From Tetranychus cinnabarinus (Eukaryota > Arthropoda > Arachnida > Trombidiformes > Tetranychidae): a stretch of DNA of 64,000 nt. Position 1 is the first letter of the stretch. Every line of letters begins with the position of its first letter. Location of the stretch: positions 2,976,001 to 3,040,000 of the forward strand of contig WHVY01000006.1 in the NCBI GenBank assembly GCA_022266195.1, given 5' to 3'. Below, piece after piece: positions 14,069-27,200 of this stretch. The position numbers and the translations under genes are program-made. The notes under the pieces are model-generated. The model did no database searches, had not been told where the DNA came from, and saw nothing but the letters and a program-made list of their open reading frames with translations.

Positions 14069-16136
14069 TTAGTTTGCATTCAGTAGAGATAAGAGTTTTT
14101 GATTGTTGGGTCTACCATCGGTCTTTGATTGAGTCCTAAAAATCGTCAGTGCAGAATAAGTTAAGTCTCTTTTACGGTTAAAGAGACGCGATGAAAGGTT
14201 ACAAGGACTATCATCCTGATCACAGTTGAGAGGTTCAATGGATATCTGGCGAGCATTAAAGTTACACAAGGCCATAGGTTTAGGAGGATTAGGCAAATAA
14301 AGGCAACCATCGGCCTCAATGAAATTTGTTTTCTCCGAATGATTTGAATAAGTTGCTGGTAGTGTTGGTGGTGTTGATGTTGATGGTATTGAGCTTTTAG
14401 GTTCTGATTTACATTCGACACTTTCGTTCAATTGTCGATTAGGAACAGTTGAGTTTTTCTTTTTTTCAGCTATTAAATTTTGATTAGAAGGCGATCCAAT
14501 TGGTTTGAACTCCTTGGATTGTAGAGTCGCTGGAGCTGGCATAAACAGTTCCTGAGGATGATTACGAAGATGATGTTGATTTATATGAGAGTTCTGCTGG
14601 TCAACCTTTTGCTGTGCTAATGGTGGCTGATTTTTCTGCTGCTTCAACTGTTGTTGTTGCTGTTTCTGTTGTTTCTGTTGTTGTTGTTGTTGCTGCTGCT
14701 GTTGTTGTTGTTGTATCAGTTGACGTTTCGCCTCAAGCTCTCTTTGCTTTAATTGTTGTTTTGTTGGTTTCACCTCGATTCCTGCAGCTCTTAGAAGTGC
14801 TTCTTTTGAAGCTCTGTGTTCAGCCAAAAGGTCGTCGAAATTCTTGGATCTATCCAAAACAGATCTTCGAAGAGTTAAAGAATGTGTTTTGCATGTTAAA
14901 CTTCGAGTACACGGTTTGTCCATATCACCAATTTTCACACCACAATGTTTATCCGGGTCATATTCACGGTCTTTACAAGGCAATAGCTTGCCTCGTATGG
15001 ATGGCTTCTTAGTCAAGGTATTGTTAGTGGACTTAGATTTGTTATTTCCGATAGTGTTACCAATAACGGGTCCCATGGCTCCTGTGTCAGTCTTGTTAGA
15101 ACTTGATTGTTGTGAAGAGTATCGATTGTTGTTTAATAAATTACCAGAACCCTGTGTTTGGGACGAGTTGGACGAATTAGGAGATGAAGCAGCTGATGAA
15201 TTTGAACCTAATGCAGCTATGTTATTGAATGGGGAATTGGTTCCACTTTGATTGGGTAAAGATACTGAGGACTTCAAGTGAGCAACAATACTATTGTTAA
15301 TTGGGTTGATGTTGTTATTGGGCTGACCAAAGGAAAGAGGTGAAGATGATGATGATCCAGGCCCAGGTCCTGACGGTATTGCTTCTAATAGTATATTTTT
15401 AATACTATCACTTTTGTTATCACTAGAAAATAAGGATGATCTACCCGCTAAGGAATTTATACTATCACCGAGTCGATTAGCATCACCATTCGAGCCTACC
15501 CTGTTAGAAATACTTTTATTACCAGTAAGTAAAACTGAGGATTGAGCATTATATCCGTCTTCCAATAGGTCATTTGTTGAGTTTACAGTTTTACCATTAT
15601 TGGAATCTATAGAGAACCTATGTCTTAATTCGATATGCTTTGCCAAGGCTTGCGGTTTAATCACTTGACCGCAATATTCACAAACTGCCAGGAAGAAAGG
15701 ATCATAGGCTGGGCAAAGTCCAAATAAATACATGTCTATGGAAAGATAAGTACATGAAAAAATTAGTTTTTGAATAGATATTCATCATTAAAATTGATTT
15801 TTAAAAATAAAATCATCTTACCTTCTTCTTTCAGTTTCATGGTATCACTAACTCCAAACGAACTGTAAGTAATCCCATTTGTGGTTGGTATTATTGTAGA
15901 AGATGAATCGCTTTTACTGTCTTCAATATCATCTATGACAGAAAACATGATTAAATCAAGGTTAAGTTTAAGGACGAAAGGTCAAGGTCAAGGGCAATTG
16001 CAACGGAAATTTTAAATTTAATTTGGTACTTACTTGAGGAGGAATCCTCGTCAATCCCAAAATCAATGAGAGACCATTTTTGACCCTCCAATGAGAGCAA
16101 TTTACGAGTATCAAGATCATAGCAATTGTTTTCCAT
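14069..16136 (-). CDS. Atxn7: Ataxin-7-like SAGA deubiquitinase-module subunit with polyQ
   Basis: Three coding exons: 16136-16034, 15932-15822, 15735-14069; GT-AG introns and matching phases give 626 residues. Start is the ATG at 16136; the GTG further upstream is not used. Support: an N-terminal C2H2-type finger (CEYCGQVIKPQALAKHIELR, about residues 90-110) that in the family anchors the subunit to the deubiquitinase module, and the SCA7 domain (about 315-375) with CGVKIGDMDKPCTRSLTCKT followed by H, the Cys/His zinc-binding signature of ataxin-7/Sgf73. Immediately after it lies a run of 13 glutamines (about 413-425) that continues as Q/K repeats. The long Ser/Asn-rich linker between finger and SCA7 domain is low-complexity. 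Expected role: bridging the histone H2B deubiquitinase module to SAGA in the nucleus. Vertebrate ataxin-7 carries its polyQ near the N terminus, not here. Confidence 0.9.
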
Positions 16137-17447
16137 GTCTTTCACAAAAAAGTCTATTCTAATTGACGATTAAAATCGTCGACATACCAAAAAGAAATTA
16201 AAAATTAACAGAAACAGATGATCCGAAAAGCATAGGAACTAAAAATGGTGTAAAAAGGTTGATGTCAATGTATCACAGGAGAGATGAGCCAATGACTGAT
16301 AGATTTTTGAAATTAAGCGGATTTACCAACTAAACCGATGAATAAATTTACCGATTTACCAATTTAAGCTCAGTTGTGTTGATTCTTTAGAAGCGTTGAG
16401 TAATATTACAAATGTTTATAGTTGAAGTTATTGTTTGTTTGGTTCGCTCTCCAGCTTAAAAATAATGTAAACGTCCTTAAAAGAGAGGCTTTTAAATGTC
16501 TGATGTATTATAGATCGAAAGTAGAAAGTTAATCACCGGTTTGACCAGTAAGAAATCCTCATAAAGTTGAGATAAGCAATGTAATACAGGGATGATTCAT
16601 TGAAGCCCGATTGATTAAACAGATTAAAGTTAGTAAGTGTAAGATAAAATAAAAACCTCTTGGTAAGTTAATTGTTTTGCTTCAAATAGAACCTTTTAAG
16701 CTTCAAGCCGGTTTCATAGGGCGCTGTCTTCGCAACCAACTTTAAATCTTTAGGCGCTACTATTTAAAAGAGGTAAATATTAACATGGTCACCGATTAAA
16801 TACGATTAGAAATAATGATCTTAATTAAGATTCTTAAAAATAACCAGAAACAAGAGCTATAGATCTTAGATAATGCAATATCAGTCAGAAATTACTCTTG
16901 CTTTATAGCAATGCAAAAAATCACATTGTTATGAAATCAATCGCATGATTACTGATTTAGGGATAATTTGGTTGCATATCTTAACTAACTAACTTAACAT
17001 GCTGAACTATTTAAATCAAAAATTAAAAAATTTCAAGCTTTTATCGATCAATTTCTCAACTTTAATCTAAAGTGAATGAAATAAAGAAAGCAAAGTCTAA
17101 CAAGCAGATGTAATAAAACCATGATAGTCATTATAAAGATAAAATATCAGCAAAATTAGATTGTTAGCATTAATCATTCTGTATGAATTTGTCTTTTAAA
17201 GACCATTTTAATTGAAAATCAAATAGGAATCTTAAAATTGTTCAGTAAGAAATTCTTACAATAAGAATCTATACCAACATAGACTTTGAATTTCAGCTAT
17301 CGATGGTTGTTTTCAATGGCTATTTTCCGAGCTTGAAAACATGTGATAAACACACGTTTTTCTTGAACTTCTCAATATTCAAACATCTGATGTTTTAACT
17401 TGTTCAATTGAGAAATATTTTAAGCAATTTATTTTCGTGTTATCATC
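16137..17447. other. Divergent intergenic region, ataxin-7-like (-) and Urb2-like (+)
   Basis: Head-to-head spacing between two start codons, so promoters for both genes should be here. AT-rich; I see no clear TATA box, conserved motif or additional ORF. Confidence 0.5.
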
Positions 17448-20384
17448 ATGGAACTCATACCTGATGAAGATTTCGCCACTCAATGGCTTCAGAAGTCCGA
17501 TTATGATGAATGTTCAGTGAGTGGCATGTTGAAAAATCAGTTGAACTACTTTACTAATCGTCGTCAAATTGATAAATTTCACTCATGGCTATTTAATTGC
17601 TGCCGTCCAGTCAACTCTTCGTTTGGTACTGTTTACCTGCCTCAAGAATTTAAATTAATCTACGGTGCAGTGATCATCAAAGCACCACCATTACAAACAA
17701 TTCAAACCTGGAAGCTATTTTTGCAGGAGACTATCGTTAATTCACCAGTTATATTGGAACTGTTTATTTGTTTTCTTTCACATGTACGAGTTTGTGATGA
17801 TTTAGTACCGAAAATGATTTTACCACAAGAAAAGTGGTGTATAGAGACTACGCGAGATGTGATATTGAATGTTCCATTTACCGATATTCAGAGTCATGAT
17901 CAACTCACCATGATTTTAAGGCTGTGTTATTCGTGGGGAAATTTGATCCTTCTTTCGTATTTCTATGCTAAAGAAAAGCCCAACTTACAATTTTCTAAAG
18001 CTGCATGGTACGATTTACAGCCGTTACATGATTACTATGATGCTAGTATATGGAAACCAATCGTTGTTGAAATTATTTCAACTGATTCTTCGCTTACCGA
18101 AATCATTTTCCAGTTGTTAATTCAAAAATTATCAATCTTGGCTAAAGCAATCCATATTGAGGATGATCCAGAGGTACAAAAATTATGCTCGAAAAATGTG
18201 CTATCTACTGTGAGTCGTATTTTGTCGAGGATCGATAAAGAGCCTAAATTGCTTGATTCACTTGATCTTTGGAGATTCTCTTCTTTTGTACCAGATTCTC
18301 AGATGTTTATGCTAACAAGAGCAATTGTTAAAAGAGTGGTGCATCACAAAGAAAGCATTAGTTACTCACTAACTTCCACCATCGAGAAAGGATGTGAAAA
18401 ATCTGTGTTTGTTGTATCAATGCTAAATTCAACTATTGAGCAATTTGCATCCGCCTTTCCCAGTGAGCACAATTTCGGTAGACTTTACAGTTACTTATGT
18501 GAGCAAAGATTTTTTTCCGATTCATCCGAGATACTCAATGATGAAGAAAAAGAAGATTTAAAAAATTATATAGAAAATACATTCCAGGAAAAGGAAGCAA
18601 TCAGAATTCCAGAGACAACACACAAAGCATTTAAAATTCTTGATTATTTACCACTTGAGCATCTGCAAGGCGAATCACAGTTAAAATGTTCAGTATTGCT
18701 GATTTCACTGCTGTTTTCATCGGACTTTGATTCTGATATTGGTGAATTATCAGCCAATTATCTGATTTCTATTCTACAAAGCCAACATTATTTCTGGTTA
18801 TTTCAAATTTATCCCGCATCCGATTTCTTTTCGAAACTTTTTCAAAATATTTGTTCCAAAGACTCCGTTCATGACTGCTATGGTAGATTCATCAATGCTA
18901 TCATCAAGAAGTATTTCTCAGACTATAATGATAAGGCAGAAATCTCGATCTTGAAATCTATTTACGATTATGTTAAGTGTGCTAAACCCCGTACCAAATT
19001 GTGTTTGAGCACAATTTTATTAGAAATATCAATGGATTCAGACCCACCCTTATCTCAGCTGCTTGTTAAGGATTTACTAGTTTCATTAAATTATTCGAAG
19101 AAGGAAAAGTTCACCCCAAAAGAAATCAACAGTACTTTAATGGTTATCATGGAATATTTTTCAAAGAAAAGTTCAGCTTCAACTGAAGGAAACGCTGATT
19201 TGCTCCGACATTTTACTTCATTATGCTCGAAGTCATTATCCAAATTTTCACTTTACGATATGGATTCAATCAACTTTAAATCTGATGTTACTCTATTGAC
19301 TTTTCTATGTAAAAAGTCTAACCGATTGGATACGTTATCAATATTTGATGAAGATCGTCCATTATGGTCTTTCTTGTTTCCAGATTATCCTGAAATCAAT
19401 GAGGAAACCGATGTAAATATTGACGAATTCATGAACCAGGCAAATATTTCTACATGTTTAAGAGCAATACCGGTAATATCAAAGCGCGTTTTTGAAAATT
19501 TAGCAAAAAAATCCGGTGATCTCGATGGTCATTCTAACTATTGCTTAAAAATTCTGAAATGTGAGACATTAGAGTCAAAGAAAATAATAGCTATCCATGC
19601 ATTGAAAGGGCTGTTTGATAGACAATGGACCAAAAAGGACGCAAAAGATAATCAATTGTACCAGTTTATTGCTTCTAGTCTTGATGAGCTTCTTCATTCA
19701 ATAAATGAGCTGATTTTGAGACAAAGCACTTGCGATTCGATAAATGCTCATTTAATTTCAGCGTGTTGTGATTTAATTCAGGATATTCTACGTGTTGGAA
19801 GGGACCTGTTAACTTCACCAAGATTATATTATTGTTTACAAGTTTGCTCATGTTTGCCTCTTCAACGGCTGTTCAAATTACCTGCTATGTACTCCAAGGT
19901 CTTGATATCTGGTCAATCAATTGTTCATCAGTTTCTTCTTAATTACAATAGCATGGCAACTACAAGCATGGTTCTTATAAAAGATTTGCTGCAAAATTAT
20001 TTGATTACCTTGATTCAAATTTCTGACCACTCTCTTTTCATTGCCTACAGTAAAACAGATCAATCATGTGTAGTTGATGGATCAGCTAATTTCAACAAAT
20101 TAATCTCGCAACTAACAAACGATTTTGCTGATGATTTTACACCTTTTGCTCCGCATTTGATCACATGTTATATTCACCTGAATCATAAATTTAATGTTCA
20201 CCCATTGGTTAAACAAAATTTAACCCTATGTGCCTATAGGTTATTTAATGTGATCAAATCTAATCAAGATTGGAAGAGCATTTATGATATGATCCATTGC
20301 CGTCTTGACGAATCTGGGAGAGAATTTTTCAAAATTTTGTACGAAAACTATGAGAAATTTTATGTTTTCAAAGGTCGATTCTAA
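17448..20384 (+). CDS. URB2: Urb2/Npa2-like ribosome biogenesis protein
   Basis: Uninterrupted frame of 978 codons, ATG at 17448. No catalytic motif; the whole protein reads as helical, Leu/Ile/Ser-rich repeats in the manner of an ARM/HEAT-like scaffold. The C-terminal 90 residues fit the Urb2 C-terminal domain: a helical block with HPLVKQNL, then a Leu-rich stretch, then a terminal FFKILYENYEKFYVFKG-like motif, which is where Urb2 family members end. In yeast Urb2/Npa2 acts in an early pre-60S particle with Npa1, Dbp6 and Rsa3 in the nucleolus. The protein is shorter than vertebrate URB2 (about 1500 residues) and yeast Urb2 (about 1170). The assignment rests mainly on the C-terminal motif, so a different large helical-repeat protein is possible. 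Confidence 0.6.
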   Translation: MELIPDEDFATQWLQKSDYDECSVSGMLKNQLNYFTNRRQIDKFHSWLFNCCRPVNSSFGTVYLPQEFKLIYGAVIIKAPPLQTIQTWKLFLQETIVNSPVILELFICFLSHVRVCDDLVPKMILPQEKWCIETTRDVILNVPFTDIQSHDQLTMILRLCYSWGNLILLSYFYAKEKPNLQFSKAAWYDLQPLHDYYDASIWKPIVVEIISTDSSLTEIIFQLLIQKLSILAKAIHIEDDPEVQKLCSKNVLSTVSRILSRIDKEPKLLDSLDLWRFSSFVPDSQMFMLTRAIVKRVVHHKESISYSLTSTIEKGCEKSVFVVSMLNSTIEQFASAFPSEHNFGRLYSYLCEQRFFSDSSEILNDEEKEDLKNYIENTFQEKEAIRIPETTHKAFKILDYLPLEHLQGESQLKCSVLLISLLFSSDFDSDIGELSANYLISILQSQHYFWLFQIYPASDFFSKLFQNICSKDSVHDCYGRFINAIIKKYFSDYNDKAEISILKSIYDYVKCAKPRTKLCLSTILLEISMDSDPPLSQLLVKDLLVSLNYSKKEKFTPKEINSTLMVIMEYFSKKSSASTEGNADLLRHFTSLCSKSLSKFSLYDMDSINFKSDVTLLTFLCKKSNRLDTLSIFDEDRPLWSFLFPDYPEINEETDVNIDEFMNQANISTCLRAIPVISKRVFENLAKKSGDLDGHSNYCLKILKCETLESKKIIAIHALKGLFDRQWTKKDAKDNQLYQFIASSLDELLHSINELILRQSTCDSINAHLISACCDLIQDILRVGRDLLTSPRLYYCLQVCSCLPLQRLFKLPAMYSKVLISGQSIVHQFLLNYNSMATTSMVLIKDLLQNYLITLIQISDHSLFIAYSKTDQSCVVDGSANFNKLISQLTNDFADDFTPFAPHLITCYIHLNHKFNVHPLVKQNLTLCAYRLFNVIKSNQDWKSIYDMIHCRLDESGREFFKILYENYEKFYVFKGRF

Positions 20385-22741
20385 CTGTTTTGTAATTTAT
20401 ATTCCTAGTGCCTTTAGAATTATTAAAAAAAGCTTAACATTTCCCCATAAAAAGTAAAATCTTCATACGCTCAAAACATAACATGATAAACAAAAGATAC
20501 ATCCAAGAAAAAGTTATCATTAATTAGAATGAATTTTGCCTCATCTTGAGACCATTTTCTTTTAACTTGGGAAAATCCTGGTTACTATCAGTTGATGGTT
20601 CATTGATGTCCACTTTACTCTTGCAATATATTCTGTTAGATGTTATTCAGTCCCATTGAATGGGAAATACTGGAAAATCTTCTCGATGTTTTAACACGAA
20701 TTGAGGTTTTTTATCACAGCTTTTTGTTGAATATTCGCACGAGCTTGAACTCTGATGACTATTTATCGCGAATTTAATTTTGACATTAAATCAGCCATAA
20801 AATTTTTGCAAAAATCCTTCTAGTCTAGTCTTTATTTTTTCGCACAATTTGACATTACCAGTATCAAATGGATTCAGCACTTATCAGGATTTTAAGACTC
20901 GTTCTCACTGAATTTTGACCGATTAACAATCAAGACTTGGTACCTGAAGAATGAAGATTAACTCTATTAAATAAAAGCTCTAACTTGATGGCAAATGATG
21001 GGTGTAAAAATTATGGACACACAGAAACTTTTACAAGCTCATCTCTAGATGGCAAGATAATCATGAGTTTAATATTTTCTATTTGCCTTCTAATTTGAAA
21101 ACCAGCAAACGAAACTGTTTTTTTGGAAGAAATCTTTTTTTCTAAATTGCTTGGTATTCAGTAGTCGATATAAAATGCGTGTATTTGAAAAGGACAAAAT
21201 ATTTGCAAGCTTGATTGTATTCATTGAGATTTGCTCGATCATATTTAAATCTGGGTTTAACGAAAATATGATAGAATAAAATTTAAAAGTACAAATAAAA
21301 GTATAAATGAATTGAAAATGGAAACAAAAATTAGGTTGATCAGCTCATGGTATTATTCATATAGCAATAATAATAAACATAATAAATCATAATAATAATA
21401 ATAATAGAAATAATATCAAACGAAAGCAGAAGAAGAAAACAATTAGAGCTTGGATCATTAATTTCGTAAAGTATTTCTCTCTGACTTTTTGATAATGAAA
21501 ATTGTGATTTGCAGTTCAAACAGGTTGAAAAGGGAAAACAAAATTAATGTTAGAAATCATGTAAAACATAAGATTGGCAAAATGAAGGAGAGACTGGGTA
21601 GCATTCAATTAGTTAATTAATTATGCTGGGGCAGCCCTGATTAGACTAATGAATTCTTGATTCTTTTGTTTTGTGGTCATCCATACACTTGGGTTGGTGG
21701 CAAGTTGACGGTTTTTTCCTACAGTTTGTTAACAAGAAGCAGTTATTAAGATGACGATGATGATTGTGATTACAACAGTTATTGTATTAATACAATGAAT
21801 TTTACAGTACGAAATGGAAGAGTGAAGAAATATGGCGAAAATTTTGTTGAATCAATAATAACTATAGTGAATCTTGCATCATTTTATCTTTCTCAACAGA
21901 AACCTTTCATTGAAATTATGAGTATTGATAAGTTACAATGTTTTGTTTGTTTGTTTTTTGTTTTAATCATTGTAATATGATTGAGTTTCTAAATTTTTTC
22001 GTCTCAAGAGGTATTTCTGTATTTTGATTGTTGGATTGGTGGGAAAAGGGTTGGGTGAAAGTTTATTAAAATCAATATAAAAGGTTTTATTTTGTTATTG
22101 ACTCGTTTTTGTTATGCTATCTCATTAAATTAGTTAGAATATCTAATCAAATAAATTAAATGAAAAGGTCAGGATTTGACTTGATTGAAAAATCTTCGAT
22201 TGCTCCAATTTTTTGTCTATACCTCAAAGTAGTTAGATTTTTTCCTGATTTCGGCAATCAATTCGGTCATAGAAAACATAATTGAGTAAGGAAACACAAT
22301 TATTTAGGAGCAGAATGAAAGTCAAGGTTTAAAGTCAAGGATTATAAGAGAATGGCAAATTTAAATTGAGTGTTGGGTCATGATAAGATGAACATTGAGA
22401 TGTATTGATATTGATTGGAAACTAGTATAGATCTGGTTTGTTTGTTTTAACATTAAATAATTCTCATATTCTTTTTCTGCTCATACGTTTCCATATCAAG
22501 ATGTAAGGAGGAGATTGAAGTAGGGCTAACTTGAAGTAGAAACTTTTTTTGGCTATAAGAAGGAAAGGTTGAAAGGAAGTTAGAGGAGCGAAGGATCATA
22601 TTAGAAGTATGAAGTGCAAAGTTAGGTGAAGTAAATTATGCACATCAATGAATATGAAGATGATAAATCTTGATTGATTGCTAAAACATGGAGACAAGTT
22701 TCAATCCATCCATTTCTCTTATTGATAACGTTGACTTGATT
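20385..22741. other. Convergent 3' region, Urb2-like (+) and Nck-like (-)
   Basis: Likely 3' untranslated regions of both neighbours. Holds an (AAT)n-like simple repeat at about 21365-21412. A 61-codon frame at 21795-21980 begins with ATG but has no recognisable content. No RNA gene seen. Confidence 0.5.
21365..21412. repeat. Imperfect AAT/ATA simple repeat
   Basis: Run of AATAAT units broken by single changes. Ordinary microsatellite in AT-rich intergenic DNA. Confidence 0.7.
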
Positions 22742-24240
22742 TTAATTGGCTGGTGAAAAGGGTTTGATTAAATACATCTTTTGTCCTTTTGGCGTTGTAT
22801 AGATGGGCGCCTTTTTATAATGTTCAATCAATTCATCGAGCGAGTTAAACCTTCTCTGGCCAATGCAATATACACCACTGTCAAAATGTACACGGAAATG
22901 TTTATTTCTGCCGGGAGCTTTAAGAGACACTGAAAAATCGCCAAACTGAAAATAAAGATAAAATAGTTATGATAATTGGATAATTATTCTGAATTATTGT
23001 CAATCTTGTTTGAACTTACATTTGTCTCACTATCTCGAATAAGAAAATCACCATCAGTAGCACTTTCATTAAGCATTTGGTCACAAATACTTCTTGAAAT
23101 TGATCCAAAGTACCATGGTTTTGCTTGCAGGTCATTATGAGCTCCTCCGTTTTTGTACGGGCCACTCACAGGTCCTGATGATTTCGCAGTCTCTGAGAGC
23201 AACAGTTTTGCCAAGTCTTTAGCGACTCCAGAGACCATTTGATTGCTATTAGACACATTTACGGTAGTTTCTTGTTTGTCACTGATTAATTGAACATAAT
23301 TCTTAGGAACCAAACCAGTATCACCTGAAGCGTTTCTTGCCATCCACCAATCTGGATCATTAGAAGGTTTGTCAATTATTTCTAATCTTTCACCACGTTG
23401 AAAGCTCAATTCTTCTTCATTTTGAGAGGTGAAAGAGTAAAGTGCAATGACCACTTCGAATTCAACTGTTGGTTGATTTCTATTGAGACCATTATCTACG
23501 GGTACCTTGTTTACCATTGAACAACCAGGAGCGCCAACATCACTGTTGACACCGACATTATTACTGTTTATTCCACTACCATTACCGTGTCTGCCGTTAA
23601 GGATGACTTCTGGTTTGTTTTCTTTGACAATTGGTACAGCAGCTGCAGGCTCTTCGAGAACATAATTGGATGGAAACCAACCAACGACATTATCAATTTC
23701 TCCTTTCCACCAACCATCACTCGATTTTTCCAGCACATGAATACGACTTCCTTTGACTAGAGACAATTCATCTGATTGTTGAGCTTCATAATTGTATTTA
23801 ACCAATGCTATCGATTGAGATGGATTTGATGAAGATGATGAGGTAACTGGATTGGCACAAATTGCGGCTTCTAAGTCCGGAGATCGATTTAAATTACATC
23901 CACTGGTTGGTGAGCCATTTATATTGATATCAACCGTTCTGCTTGCTACTGGGGATGAGACTGGAGATGAAATACTGCTTTTAGATTCACTACGTTTTCG
24001 TACTTTCTTTCGTATACTATCAAATATTGATGGTTTTTCTTTTTTAACATAATTTGATGGAACAAATCCGGCTTGATTTTTAGAGTTAAGCACTTTCCAC
24101 CAATTTTTAGTATCATCTAAAAGTGTAAGCTTTTCATTTTTCTTCAAGTCCAATTCCTGAGAGCCTTGAGCAGTGTAATCGTATTTCGCTATCACATAAA
24201 CTTCTTCTCCGCCTTTGCCTTTTTTAATATTCATTGTCAT
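22742..24240 (-). CDS. dock: Nck/Dock SH3-SH3-SH3-SH2 adaptor
   Basis: Two coding exons, 24240-23020 and 22945-22742, split by a 74-nt intron inside the SH2 domain (FLIRDSETN|FGDFSVSLK); product 474 residues. Domains: SH3-1 about 14-67 (ALYDY-like AKYDYTAQ, WW, GFVPSNYV), SH3-2 about 144-195 (KYNYEAQ, GWW, GWFPSNYV), SH3-3 about 263-318 (ALYSFTSQNEEELSF, DWW, GLVPKNYV), SH2 about 376-470 starting PWYFGSISR and containing FLIRDSE with the phosphotyrosine-binding Arg. This exact order defines Nck1/Nck2 and insect Dreadlocks, which link tyrosine-phosphorylated receptors to Pak, WASP and other actin regulators. The linkers between SH3 domains are longer and more Ser/Asn-rich than in human NCK1 (377 residues). 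The first ATG is followed by a second two codons later; either could start the protein. Confidence 0.95.
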
Positions 24241-27200
24241 TTGATTTTAAGTTTGAAAATGGCGAATACAGGCGAATCGACGCACTTAGTCAATATCAAT
24301 GGAAACAGCAAAACCAGACAGTTTAAAGATGAAACGAATCAATGACAAATAAAAAAATGATGATCTCCGGGTCCTCTTTGAACTAAAAGTTGTTATCACA
24401 CAGCTAAATTTGTTAAAATGATGATCACACCTAAAGCTGCAAGTTGTATTGGCAAATTGCAATGCAACACCTTTTCCGGATTGATGCTAATTTTGATCCT
24501 TTTTAATACTTTGTGGTTTCTGAATATTATCTCTAAATACTTTATTTATAAATTGAAAGTCAGATTTTGTCCTCTACGATTTGTGGGTGTTCATCATAAG
24601 TCGTCATAATCCTGAATATAAGAGAAAAATACAAAAAAGTGTTAGTTTTTTGACAATTTGATTTTTACCACCAAAGACTAGAGCAAACAATACACCAAGA
24701 TAAATTAAAGATTGGAACAGAAATAATGTAAATATGAGATCACAGTATAATTTTATAAATGTCAAGATGAACATACATCTGGTTTTAGTTTATATAACAT
24801 ACTACGGAACTGATAGTGATGATGATGGTGTGAAGTATTAGAAAACATAGATCAATAGTGATGGAAACATGGAAATAACAAATACCACAATAAACAAGAT
24901 AAAAATGATAGAATAGGAAGAAATTACATATTAATATAGAATTTATTTTATCTTTCAGGTCTAGGCATGAAAAGGCATAAAAATATTCAAATTCACAATT
25001 TCACTATAATGAATAAAGAGAACTCTAGAACAGGCTTAATGATAATCAAACAGTTTAAAGGGGAGAAGAGGATAAAGATAGACAGTTATGATTTGGTACT
25101 CTTCTGTGATAGGGCTGGATGAACAACACTAAAAAAATACATATAACTTGTTATCTTCATGTAGCAATGAAATGAGACATGGTAAAAACAAAACATTGTC
25201 AATAAACAGACAGTGAATTACACTACATTTAAACAGGGTTGCTTATTAAATTATGTATGCGGCGAGTAAAGGGACATTGACTGAGAGAAAAATTACTCAT
25301 CTTTACAAAATCAGAACATGAAATTATTTCAAGACAAGTCAAGACGAATCCATTACCTGTTTTTTTATTTGGAAAGCAGCCTCTTGATGTATCCCTCTTC
25401 TACTAATACTCTTCTCTAATACTATCTTAATCTGTACTCTAAGCTGGTGATGTTTCTTCGGTCACTGATCATTATACTCATCCTCATCATCAATTTGAGC
25501 AGCCAAATTTTCGAGTCAACTAAATTTTCTGCTGCTCTTCCTTTTCTTTCAACAGCTTCAATATTTGTTGAAGTTCATTAAAAAATAAGCTCTGTAAAAG
25601 TAGAAATTGGCCAAGACAGTGAAATCTATAAAATGAAGCTGATGGGGGACATCTTGTTCAATGAACTTTGACTGAAAAAAAAGGAATGAGTACAGAAAAT
25701 AGAAATCTAAAGGACGAGCTTTAATAATAAAAAAGAGGAAGAAAAGAGGAAGAAAGAAACTAAAACAAGGAGGCAACCCAAAAAAGACAGAAACAGACAG
25801 ATAGATAGGTAGACAACTAAGCAAACACGGAACTTTAACTAGCATCATACATAACACACTCACCAAACATAGAATATAACATTTACATTGAGAAATTGAT
25901 AAGTAAAAATAATACAAACCTTTGAATTGGTATCAAAGAGGCAAGCAATTATCATAGCACGAATCGAAAAGATGTGGTCATGAGAAGTTACTGAAATTGT
26001 CAATTGCATAGTATTTCAAGATTAAAGAGGGTAAACCACAATTAGGACACACCTAATTAACAAAAACAAATTGTATCACCTATCATTCGGCATTTCTTCA
26101 AAGTGATCCACCAATTTGAGACTCACATTAGAAAATAGGAAAAGACACCACGCATGTCCAGGGACTCATATTGAAATTTACTGGAAATAAAAATTTAATT
26201 TTTGATTTTTGATGTCCTGACATTTCGCAAACTTGAAACTACAGTTCATTAATTTAATCAGCTGAAGTGTTAAATCTTTAAATGGACTCAAGGTAAAATA
26301 ATGAAGCAATTGCTCACTGATCAACGTTCGATTTAGTACTCAATTCAACTCAGACGCGAAATCGAAAAGGGCGATTCAACTCATTAGATAATATTTTAAA
26401 AAAATAATGAACTCTTCAAACAACCGTTTTAATTGTTGCACAAATGTGTGGTTTAAAAATTTAAAGCTTTTGTCCATTAACGAATACATTTATTTGCAAT
26501 TTATTATTTCTCTCTCACTCATTCACTAACATTTAGAAAACTAAAAAATCATGAGATTGGTTAATTGTTGTTAAATTAAATAGTTTTACTAGTGATTTGG
26601 AGAGAAAAAAACAATCTTGTTCTATGTAAGTGTATGTAATTTTTGTTTTTGATCTCATTTGTTTTCCTTCAGGAATTCAACAGATAAAAGCATGGTTTTT
26701 GAAACAATTTTAAATGAAATGACGTGACGTGAAGACAAAGAGTTAGAGTTAAAGACAGAATAGATTTTGAATCTGAAGATGACATCAATAAAATGAATGA
26801 TGGAAGAGCTGATGAACAAAGAAGCAAAGCAGAGCAATGGGTGAAGAATTTGTAATATTAATATTAGCAATGATTTTAAGTAAAATTTGGAATCAAAAGA
26901 AAGCACATCCAGAGCATCTTTAATGAAGTTTCTTGTGAGCAGTAGTGAGCTTGTTTAAAAAGGTTTTTCGATTGCTTGCTTTTACGCTTTTTGTTAAAAA
27001 AACATAATTAACGTGACAGAACGTTGGAGAGCTAAAAATAGAGAAAGCTGTCCGAAGAGAGGAAGTATGTGTTCACGAAATTTCTTTGGCTGAACATTCG
27101 AAACAAGCGTTTTATGAATGTGTATTTTAGGTAAGTTTGTAATTCTTAGTTTGTGTGTTGGGCTTGTGATGAATCACGATATTAAGGTGAGATGTTTTTC

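Noticed and set aside
24418..24609. 63-codon ATG frame upstream of the Nck-like gene
   Set aside because: No recognisable feature and it falls in the expected promoter/5' region of the opposite-strand gene.
25558..25917. 119-codon minus-strand frame rich in Leu, Phe and Ser
   Set aside because: It is mostly a pyrimidine-rich intron-like tract between two exon-like segments of repeat copy A.
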